A stretch of 64,000 nucleotides of DNA from positions 744,001 to 808,000 of the forward strand of contig CANLKV010000002.1 of the NCBI GenBank assembly GCA_947491755.1, written 5' to 3'. The notes under the pieces are model-generated. The model was not told the DNA's origin. It did not search any database and worked only from the letters and a program-made list of their open reading frames with translations. A program made the position numbers and the translations under genes. The stretch is from an uncultured Nonlabens sp. Lineage in GTDB: Bacteria > Bacteroidota > Bacteroidia > Flavobacteriales > Flavobacteriaceae. Shown here piece after piece: positions 9,436 to 17,600 of the stretch (position 1 is the stretch's first letter; the number at the start of each line of letters is the position of its first letter).

Positions 9436-10055
9436 TACAACTTATAATAGTAGAAGATCACGCTTCATTAATCGATGGATTACAGCTTCTATTTGCACAA
9501 GATCCTGATATAGAAATTGTGGCAACCGCAAAGGATGGTATTGAATTGATTACTACGCTAAAACATCAAAAAGCGCATGTAATTCTAACAGATATAAGCA
9601 TGCCCAGAATGAATGGTGTAGAAGTATGTAAAAAGGTAAAAGAGATGCAACCCAGCATGAAAGTGGTAGCATTTACCATGTTTGATGATGATCAAGCAGT
9701 ACAGGATATGATCGCAGCAGGTGCCGATGGATATTTATTAAAAGTCAGGCCACTTTCTACTGTTAAAGAAGCTATTCTTACGGTAATGAAAGGGGGCACC
9801 TACATGGATAGTGCGATCAACATAGGTACGGATAGAAAATCCAACCATGAGGACGACAATATATTATCCAGTACGGAGCGAGAAATCCTTAAACTCATCG
9901 CGGCTGGTCATCAATCGTCAGAAATAGCAGCCATACGGCACTGTGCTACAGGCACCATCCATAAACATCGTAAAAACATGATGCATAAATTAGGGTTGCA
10001 GGGCAAGGGTGAATTACTGAGATATGCTTTACAAAAACATGGACATTATAAATAA
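9432..10055 (+). CDS. NarL/FixJ-family response regulator
   Basis: DNA-binding regulator of 207 residues. It has an N-terminal receiver domain with the phosphorylatable aspartate near residue 54 (VILTDISMPRMNGVEVC), the conserved Thr in AFTMFDDD and the Lys in YLLKVRP. A C-terminal LuxR-type helix-turn-helix follows at about 140-205 (LSSTEREILKLIAAGHQSSEIA, then TIHKHRKNMMHKLGL). It is translationally coupled to the kinase at 7663-9435 through a four-base overlap. The target genes are unknown; the neighbouring unknown protein at 7279 and the transcript at 10190-10272 are the nearest candidates. Confidence 0.94.
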   Translation: MIQLIIVEDHASLIDGLQLLFAQDPDIEIVATAKDGIELITTLKHQKAHVILTDISMPRMNGVEVCKKVKEMQPSMKVVAFTMFDDDQAVQDMIAAGADGYLLKVRPLSTVKEAILTVMKGGTYMDSAINIGTDRKSNHEDDNILSSTEREILKLIAAGHQSSEIAAIRHCATGTIHKHRKNMMHKLGLQGKGELLRYALQKHGHYK

Positions 10056-10159
10056 AACCATAAGCCACTAGAGCTATTTGTTTGTTCATCAGTGCTTTTA
10101 CACTTAAATGTGGATTAATTAATTTTTAAAAATATACCCCTTATTGGGTATTCCTTCGC

Positions 10160-10187
10160 TTGTTTATTCCTTATAAATTTATCTTGT
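10160..10187 (+). promoter_or_regulatory. possible promoter for small RNA
   Basis: TTG at 10160-10162 and TATCTTGT at 10180-10187 are separated by 17 bases, close to the Bacteroidota TTG-N17-23-TAnnTTTG pattern with one mismatch in the -7 box. A start site near 10193 would give a transcript of about 80 bases ending at the terminator at 10238-10272. Confidence 0.35.
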
Positions 10188-10192
10188 AAATA

Positions 10193-10272
10193 AGATGATA
10201 TTGATATAGGGGAAAGAAACTGGCGACGGTTTCTTATAACTACCAGGCGTTAAGTCTGGTAGTTTTTTTTAT
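10193..10272 (+). ncRNA. candidate small structured RNA
   Basis: A short non-coding stretch between the response regulator and the SRPBCC gene can form two consecutive hairpins. The first is AAGAAAC-TGGCGACG-GTTTCTT (7 bp stem). The second is AACTACCAG / CTGGTAGTT and is followed by eight Ts, a standard terminator. A purine-rich GGGGAAAG precedes the first stem. A candidate promoter lies at 10160-10187. No upstream gene needs this terminator closely: the regulator stop is about 180 bases earlier. The alternative is simply a read-through terminator for the kinase operon, or a leader with attenuation. I did not recognise an RNA family. Confidence 0.35.
10238..10272 (+). terminator. rho-independent terminator
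   Basis: Stem AACTACCAG / CTGGTAGTT with a GCGTTAAGT loop, followed by TTTTTTTT. It ends either the two-component operon or the candidate small RNA. Confidence 0.8.
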
Positions 10273-10326
10273 GCCCTGTAAGCACTTGAATTAAATTGTA
10301 TATTTGATCGTAAACATCTAATAACT

Positions 10327-11349
10327 TTGAAAGCGATTAAGTATATATTTATTCTGTTGCTAGTGGCTATTATTGCAAGCGCAGTATATTTCTCCTTACA
10401 GGACGGTTCCTATAATGTCACAAAAACGGCAACCATAGAGGCACCGCGCAGTCTGGTCTATGAACAAATGTCTGACTTTGATAACTTCAAACACTGGAAC
10501 GCTCATTTTAATGACGATCAAGTAAGCATTGAACACAGTCAGCCATCAACAGGAAGTGGCGCCTACTATACATTTACTGATGAACACGGCAGTGGGACCG
10601 TAACCATCAAAGAATTAGAGCCTAATAAGTCTGTAACAATGGAACTTTCATACACTCATACTTTAGGCAGCGCAACAGCAACCATAAAGTATACTATTAT
10701 ACCTACTGAAACTGGCGCGACAGCATCCATGAATATCATAGGTAATCGTAGTCTTATCGATAAAGCGTTTGAAGCAACCACTGGCAGTAATCTTGAGGCA
10801 GATCTAGAAAAAATGTATCAAACCAGCCTGGACAATTTAAACACACACTTACAGGAGCTCATGGCAGCGTATACCATCACGCCTGATGGGTTAATTGACT
10901 ATGGTGGTGGTTTTTATTTATATATTTCTTCTAGTGCAAAAAAGAATAATTTACCCCTGCTACAAGCCCAGATGACGCAAAAGATTAAAAGCTTTATGAG
11001 TGCAAACAATATCGACAGCTATGGTGCACCTATCATCATTTATGAAAAAATCGACACAGGACTTGACAATGTAATATTCTCTGTAGGGATACCTGTGCGA
11101 GATCGAGTAATTACTGCGGCTGATGCGAGCATACTTTGCGGTTTTCAAGAGCCTACACAGGCAGTGAAGGTTACCTTGCAAGGTGGGTATAACTATTTGC
11201 CGGAAGCCTGGCAGATCGCTGAAGGTTTTATAACCGTCAACGGATTGCAGCGTTCTGATCAACCAGCGTTTGAAATTTACAAGACAGATCCATTTAACGT
11301 GGCAAACCCAGCAAATTATATCACAGAAATCTATCTGCCCGTACAATAA
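10327..11349 (+). CDS. SRPBCC (polyketide cyclase-like) protein with GyrI-like C-terminal domain
   Basis: Protein of 340 residues with an N-terminal membrane anchor or uncleaved signal (about 4-23, IKYIFILLLVAIIASAVYF). An SRPBCC/START-like ligand-binding fold follows at about 30-170 (ATIEAPRSLVYEQMSDFDNFKHWNAH), then a GyrI-like effector-binding domain at about 180-340. The start is TTG; no ATG lies early enough to keep the anchor. TATATTTG at 10299-10306 is a good -7 element. The stop overlaps the crcB start by one base (TAATG), so the two are co-transcribed. Ligand and function are unknown. Confidence 0.8.
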   Translation: MKAIKYIFILLLVAIIASAVYFSLQDGSYNVTKTATIEAPRSLVYEQMSDFDNFKHWNAHFNDDQVSIEHSQPSTGSGAYYTFTDEHGSGTVTIKELEPNKSVTMELSYTHTLGSATATIKYTIIPTETGATASMNIIGNRSLIDKAFEATTGSNLEADLEKMYQTSLDNLNTHLQELMAAYTITPDGLIDYGGGFYLYISSSAKKNNLPLLQAQMTQKIKSFMSANNIDSYGAPIIIYEKIDTGLDNVIFSVGIPVRDRVITAADASILCGFQEPTQAVKVTLQGGYNYLPEAWQIAEGFITVNGLQRSDQPAFEIYKTDPFNVANPANYITEIYLPVQ

Positions 11350-11717
11350 TGATCAAAAGTTTATTTATCGTATTTCTAGGGGGTGGTTTAGGCAGTTGCT
11401 TGAGGTACTTGTTTTCATTTTACATCAACAACAATGAAATTAAATGGATCCCTACACTTGTGGTGAATCTACTGGGTTGTCTACTACTAGGAGCTATTCT
11501 AGCATACTACGATAGGAATAATTTGAGTCAGAATCTATATATATTATTAGGTGTAGGTCTATGTGGTGGCCTAACCACATTTAGCACCTTAAGTGCCGAG
11601 TTGTTTTTCTTACTGCGACAGCAACAATACTTCAATGCGGCTGCCTATTTTATAGGAAGCAGTGCGCTAGGCATTGCAGCCATATATCTCACTTATAATT
11701 GGTTTAGAGCTGCTTAA
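11349..11717 (+). CDS. crcB: CrcB/Fluc fluoride ion channel
   Basis: Small membrane protein of 122 residues, standard for the family, which forms dual-topology dimers exporting fluoride. Four hydrophobic segments are visible, with the family signatures GGGLGSCLRYLF, TLVVNLLGCLLLGAI (Asn of the pore) and GLCGGLTTFSTLSAE (Phe-box region and sodium-site Thr/Ser). It is co-transcribed with the upstream SRPBCC gene (TAATG overlap). No fluoride riboswitch consensus was seen upstream of either gene. It is convergent with the DUF805 gene. Confidence 0.93.
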   Translation: MIKSLFIVFLGGGLGSCLRYLFSFYINNNEIKWIPTLVVNLLGCLLLGAILAYYDRNNLSQNLYILLGVGLCGGLTTFSTLSAELFFLLRQQQYFNAAAYFIGSSALGIAAIYLTYNWFRAA

Positions 11718-11739
11718 ATATTCCTTGAATTACGAGTGT

Positions 11740-12228
11740 TTAAAGCTTCTCAAACTCGCCTCCATCTGGATTTTTAGGATTGGGGCCCCAGCTGTTTGTT
11801 CCGGGTTGGCTATCTGCAATAAGAAAGACTAGAAGGATCACACCACCTACTAAAGGTATCAAACCAACTAAATAAAACCACCCGCTACGGCCTGTGTCAT
11901 GTAATCGCCTAACCGCAACCGCAATAGACGGTAAGACAACAGCCAGAGAAAATAAGGTGATGATAATCAACGGCACAAAATAATAAGAGCTTTGTGCTGC
12001 AATAAGAGCGATTACTGGGATGTATAACGCTAGTACAATCAAGCTATTGAATAAAGTAAAATACCAATATTCAGATCTTCTCGCACGACCAGAAAAATCA
12101 GTGTATTTATTATACACCACTTTTACATAATCCATCATACCCATCGCTACCACCTCTTTATCGACGGGTTGACCATAATTTTTAACCCCCTCAGAGGAGA
12201 ATGAACCTGTCGATCGCTTATCGCTCAT
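11740..12228 (-). CDS. DUF805 family membrane protein
   Basis: Protein of 162 residues. The DUF805 core runs from about residue 29 (YVKVVYNKYTDFSGRARRSEYWYFTLFN) through four membrane segments to LVFLIADSQPGTNSWGPNPK, all hallmark features. An extra polar N-terminal tail of about 28 residues precedes it and is Ser/Gly-rich. Function of the family is unknown; members are inner-membrane proteins. It lies downstream of tamL on the same strand after a 94-base gap holding palindrome copy 3, and is convergent with crcB. Confidence 0.87.
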   Translation of the reverse strand: MSDKRSTGSFSSEGVKNYGQPVDKEVVAMGMMDYVKVVYNKYTDFSGRARRSEYWYFTLFNSLIVLALYIPVIALIAAQSSYYFVPLIIITLFSLAVVLPSIAVAVRRLHDTGRSGWFYLVGLIPLVGGVILLVFLIADSQPGTNSWGPNPKNPDGGEFEKL

Positions 12229-12271
12229 AGACTAAATGTTTTAATTGTGAATATAACAAAAATGAATGTTC

Positions 12272-12287
12272 CGCTTTCGCGAAAGCG
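12272..12287. repeat. dispersed palindrome copy 3, intergenic
   Basis: Exact CGCTTTCGCGAAAGCG in the gap between tamL and the DUF805 gene, about 44 bases upstream of the DUF805 ATG. Confidence 0.97.
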
Positions 12288-12322
12288 AACTTAAAAGAAC
12301 TCTTCCCGCACTACTGTAAAAT

Positions 12323-14605
12323 CTAGAATGGATAACCGATTGCAAAATTAAATATAGGATTTGCCACATCAAAATTCCAGCGATCTGGCGGTGCTAGTGA
12401 TGGGTCGTGCAATGGAGCAGCTAGATCAAAGCGTATCACAAAGCCTTGAACATCGACTCGCAGCCCAAGACCTGCACCTATGCCCAGCTCATTTAAAAAG
12501 CTACTGGAAAACTGACCTCCCGGCAATCCCTGGTTGGATGTATTCCACACATTACCCGCATCTGCAAAAACAGCCCCTTTAAAATAACTGTAGATAGGAA
12601 AGCGGTATTCAATGTTTGCCTCTAGCCTCAAATTACCACTCTGGTCAAAAAAGCTGCGATCATCATCTTGAGGTGGCGCATAGGTACCTGGCCCCAGTGA
12701 TCGCGTTCTAAAGGCTCTTACACTGTAGGCTCCACCAGAGAAATATTGCTTACTAAAGGGCATTACATCGCTATTGCCATAGGGCGTCCCTAGCCCAGCA
12801 AACAAGCGTGTTGCAATACGTTGATCTTTACCCGTGATGTAGTGAAACCTAAAATCTACATCAGCCTTTGCATACTGGGCATATTCCAGACCAAAGATCT
12901 CTCCCCTGCCCTGCTCATTGTCCTGAGCTAATAAGCTTATGGAATTACCAGCTATATCCACTGTACTGTTTACAAAAAATAATGCGCGGCGGTTGGAACG
13001 TAACAATCCATTATAAGTAAAAGAGTAAGTAAGACCAGAGATAAATTCTTGTTCAAAACTCGTTTGCAAGAAGGGATTTTCCTGCAATATTTGATCAAAC
13101 TCATCTGATGTGTAGAGCAAATTGACATAATTAAGAGAGATAGGGTCAATCTCATGAGTTACATATTTATTTGCCTGCCACACGTATCCAAAATTGCTAG
13201 AAAAGGTAAGCAAACCGTATAATTGACTGCGATCTAGGAGGTCTACCTCGAGTCCTATTTTAGTCTTTGGGATGGAATACTTAAAAATATCGCTGTCAAT
13301 CTTGAAAGGAAATAACAATCGCGGAAAGACTAGGTCTGACCCCAGGCCAAATTCTAGACTGGTCTGTCCAGCTTGATCACTACTGCTTATTTGTACTTCA
13401 TAACCTACATCTGCGGTTATATTTAATACCTCACCACCTTTAAAAAGATTGCGATTTGAAAAAGTAAGAGCCAGGTTAGGGCCTGTAAAATCATTTGACT
13501 TAGTTACGGCCTTTAATTCGGCACGCAATGCTCGCTTTTTGAGAGGTGATAGGTAGATGTTTGCCTCCAAGAAATTAAGACTATCATTTTGAAGTGTATC
13601 CACCTCTTTATATTCAATATTTACAAATTTATAAGATCCAATGGTACCTAGTCTGCGGCTAGTAGCACTAGACTGCGATGGCGAGTACAAGTCGCCTTTT
13701 TCTATCAATATGAACGGGTCTAATCTTTTAGGTAAGAAATATTCCGTTTCTTGTATGTAATTCTTACGGGCAAATCTTGTCGTATCTAGATCAACCGAAT
13801 CAATGGGCAAAGAGTTATTAGGATATATATTTACTTTACTTATTTGATATGGCTTTACTGCCTTTTCAGGCACATCTTTTTTTAATTTTAAAAACAGGTC
13901 AAATTTGCGATTGCTGTACTGGTTAGTATCCGCTTGAAATATCAGAAAATTCGAATTAAAGTTATAATAGCCTTGTTCTTTCAACCGGTCATCGATACGC
14001 TCTCTTTCTAGCTTTAAAGCAGATAAATCAAATCTAGAACCTTTTTTGATAGGTGAGTTTTTAATTAGGTTTTCTAAAATGGTATTAAAGGCGATACTAT
14101 CTCTGGCTATAGCATAAGATTGCATGGTGTACGGTTGCGGTACTTTTATATCATAATGAACCGTGGCTAGTTTTTTCTCAGGTAGGTCTGTGTGACTTGT
14201 AGATATATTGCTAAAGAAAAAACCACGATTTTCTAGTCTATTGCGCAGTAAATCGCTGGTGGCTTCCTCCTCAACATCCGATAAATAAACAGGAGTCGTA
14301 CCTATTTTTCTATTGAGAAATCTAGCAATAAAGCCGCCGCTATCTCGCTTTACTTTATAGTGATAGTATAACCCAGGGCGCAACCCTAAAAAAGTCGGGT
14401 TCGCTGGTGGACTCAGTACATCATCAAGTGCTGCTTTTAATTGCGCTTTGTCTTTGATAGTAGCTGCGCTGTCCACGTCCAGCGTCAATTCGTACCCGTC
14501 TAGAAGCAATTCTCCTTCTGGCACAAATTTTTTAACGCTACACGATGATAAAAGCACCAGTAAGATGCAAAGCGTAAGAATCAAATATTCATTATATCGT
14601 ATCAA
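12323..14605 (-). CDS. tamL: TamL: lipoprotein form of TamA, Omp85-family outer-membrane assembly factor
   Basis: Omp85-family protein of 760 residues. It begins with a lipoprotein signal: hydrophobic 8-19, then the lipobox LSSC with Cys22 as the lipidated residue. POTRA-like domains follow (about 30-330), then a C-terminal 16-stranded barrel with the ending IFNFAIGYPF. The barrel contains SGGAYSVRAFRTRSLGPG, the VRGF-like motif in VRAF form. A lipidated TamA variant called TamL is known from Bacteroidota, where it pairs with TamB to move or insert proteins and lipids at the outer membrane. The tamB gene is immediately upstream with a four-base overlap, which strongly supports the pairing. 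Confidence 0.9.
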   Translation of the reverse strand: MIRYNEYLILTLCILLVLLSSCSVKKFVPEGELLLDGYELTLDVDSAATIKDKAQLKAALDDVLSPPANPTFLGLRPGLYYHYKVKRDSGGFIARFLNRKIGTTPVYLSDVEEEATSDLLRNRLENRGFFFSNISTSHTDLPEKKLATVHYDIKVPQPYTMQSYAIARDSIAFNTILENLIKNSPIKKGSRFDLSALKLERERIDDRLKEQGYYNFNSNFLIFQADTNQYSNRKFDLFLKLKKDVPEKAVKPYQISKVNIYPNNSLPIDSVDLDTTRFARKNYIQETEYFLPKRLDPFILIEKGDLYSPSQSSATSRRLGTIGSYKFVNIEYKEVDTLQNDSLNFLEANIYLSPLKKRALRAELKAVTKSNDFTGPNLALTFSNRNLFKGGEVLNITADVGYEVQISSSDQAGQTSLEFGLGSDLVFPRLLFPFKIDSDIFKYSIPKTKIGLEVDLLDRSQLYGLLTFSSNFGYVWQANKYVTHEIDPISLNYVNLLYTSDEFDQILQENPFLQTSFEQEFISGLTYSFTYNGLLRSNRRALFFVNSTVDIAGNSISLLAQDNEQGRGEIFGLEYAQYAKADVDFRFHYITGKDQRIATRLFAGLGTPYGNSDVMPFSKQYFSGGAYSVRAFRTRSLGPGTYAPPQDDDRSFFDQSGNLRLEANIEYRFPIYSYFKGAVFADAGNVWNTSNQGLPGGQFSSSFLNELGIGAGLGLRVDVQGFVIRFDLAAPLHDPSLAPPDRWNFDVANPIFNFAIGYPF

Positions 14606-17600
14606 TTATTATTTTTTTGATTCGCTTTATTTTGTTTTGTGATAGACTGTTGTCGTTTTTTTAATTCCTCATTTTGTTCATCTATAGTCTGTTTGAACAA
14701 ATTTTTGAACTCATTAAATTCTCTAGTAAAAATGACACCTATACCACTTACAATCAATTGACCGTCTATAACATTGTCAAACTCATTGCGACGGAAACCC
14801 TTAAGCCTCCAGCGACCAGAAGGGGTGATCAAGTACTCTAAGCTTACATTGCCTATGACCGCTGCCGGAGCATCATTACTAGCTGCACCTCCTTCTACAT
14901 CTACATTACTTCCTACACTTACAATCAACCGATCATCCAGTAATTTTTTACTAGCGGTCACCTCCAGTTGTGTGCGATCCTGTGGACTATTACCTTGATA
15001 ATCTGTATAACTGTCCAGACCAAAGTTGAGGTCAATGCCTGTATCGCCCAATAATTGCCCACCAAATTGATTTAATTGATCACTTAATGCCTGATTGATA
15101 TTATCTCTGGCTATGGTTGCCGTACCACCATTACTGCCATCTGCACCGCTTGTGGGAAAAAATCGATTAAGAACTAATAAGGAAAATACTTGTTTATTGA
15201 GTTCTTGCTCTTGATTATTCAATTGTTGTAACCTTCCATAAACCTGTCCTCCTATCGCTCCTTGTTCATCCTCTGGCATGTTGATGGAAAAACTAATTTT
15301 AGGTTGCATTAACTCTCCGTCAACATTCAAATACACTAGAAATGGCAATTGCTGTCTGAATTTTTGAGACACGGCAGCATCAGCTCCACTGGTTTGAGAA
15401 GCCATCAGCGCACTCGCACTCGCCTCAACCTCATAAATGGCACTGGCATCGAGCAAGGCATCAAAAGGATCACCCGCCCATGATACAGAACTACCTTTTG
15501 CAATTTCAAACCTTCTTGTCACAATATCATAAAGACTTAATTCATAGTAACCGTCATTAATCTCATAGCGTCCCGTTAAGGTCAACCTACCATTAGGTAG
15601 CATGCGCAATTTAAGGTCACCATCGCCAGATATCTGTAGATTATCCCCAGTATCTGGATCTACTATCACATTGATAATAGCATCTTTGCCTATATTGAGA
15701 TCTGCAGTAATATCATATCCAGATAAGGTGGCTGTTTCTTCCTCGGTTTGTGTAAGAATCGCATCTGGATTATTGCGATTTACGAATTGAACGATACCAT
15801 CCCGCTGAATGACATCAAGCTCTGTAGGTGGAATGACGTAAGTCACATCTGTATCTTCTAGAACAGTTAAATCTAGATCTACCACAGGAATGGTTAGATC
15901 GCCCGTTATACGCGCATCTGCATTAAAACGTGCCGTTCCATAATACAAATCATTATCACTTGCTGTAGAATTGAGTAATGCAAAGTTTTGAGCGGTAAGC
16001 TGCAAATCAAACGTTGGGTTGAGCCAACTGGATGTTCCTACATCACCATTGATAACAATGGTATTATCACCAGCGTCTGCCACTGTAAATCGGTCAAAAC
16101 TTATCACTTCCTCATTAAAAGTAAGTGTTTCATTGTCTAAGGAGAAAAACGCATTGACTGCATTGACTTTAAATCCTGCCTGATCAAAATGCAGCTCACC
16201 ACTGTAGGATGGGGTTGAGATCGGACCGCTAACCCTTGCGTTACTAGACAGTTGACCTACACCATCTGAAAGGTAGTCGCCTGCGATACTAGTAACTGTG
16301 GCCAGGTCTAATTGATTCAATTGCATTTGTAAATCTACAGTAGCAGCGTCTGCTATATCATAAGAACCTGAAAGATCAAGATCTACCTGATCTCCTTTTA
16401 AGGTAAGATCCATAGAATAGTTACTATCAGTGGTGGATGAGGCTTGTAAATTGAGATTTCCCAACGGTTCATTAAGCAATGCCAGTTGCTCGATCTGCAA
16501 ATCTGCAGAGAAACCTGATGTGTTATACAGATCCTCCAGCACAAAATTGCCATTCATAGCACCAGTAGCTAGTTTATTATCTGGATTTAAATAACTCAAT
16601 AGAGATTGAAGTCTGAAGTTTTCAAATAATAATCCCACATGATTACTTTCTACCGTCGCTAGATCACTACTCAATTCAATTTTTTGATTAGCATTAGTAA
16701 GAACAAAATTATTGAAATCCAATATTTTGTTTCCTACTGTAATGCTGTTATCCTCTGGGATGCGCCAGGCTTGCTTGTTAAGAATTAAATCTTCAAGATT
16801 TATTTTTATTATGAGATTATCCAGACCATTTTGATCACGCTTTCGCGAAAGCGAACTCCCCAAATGTAAAAGCTTTTCTTCTTTATGATATGCTAGTAAG
16901 TCAAGTATCAACTCGTTGTTTGAAACAACACCAGTAAATCGGGTACGGTCCAGATTAATAGGGCCTGCTTCAATATTTTTATAACCTATTTCAAAGCTCA
17001 AATTATCCCTATCAGATCGCGAATTGACCGTAAGACTATCGATCTCACTACCAGCATATTTTATATAAGGAGCTGTAATATCTGTGTTTAGTTTGCGAAG
17101 CTTTTCATTAAAATCGACAGCAATCTGCACTGTATCAAGTGCTTGCAGACTAGGTACAATAACCTCTCTTAAAATAGGAGTAGGTCGTAAATTACCGTCA
17201 ACTCTCATGATCACTGGTTGGACAGAATCTAGTGCGGGCACCTCGGTAAGGTATCTGTTAATGTGTCGTTTAAGTGCTGTGGTTAATGACTGTGGAGCCG
17301 CATTTGATTGCAATTGCAAATCCAGTATCCTGCTGTTTATGTCTACTGAGGTACTATCTGGATTTACAAAGGCTGCTGCATCGACAGTTCCTAACAAGTA
17401 TGACTGCCCATTGTAAACAGCGATACCGTCGTTGATCGTGGTTGTAGCATTAAAGCTATCAAGATCTCCCTTAAAATAAACATTAATAATTCCTGCAGTC
17501 CTGATGTCACGATTTGTAATGCCTAGGGCTCTCAAATCTACTCCTGTTACATCTAGTTTTAAATTTACCTGGCTAGCGATGCTATCTAATTCTATATAAC

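Noticed and set aside
10273..11348. A fluoride riboswitch upstream of crcB
   Set aside because: crcB overlaps its upstream gene by one base, and no conserved fluoride-riboswitch core was recognised in the leader before 10327.
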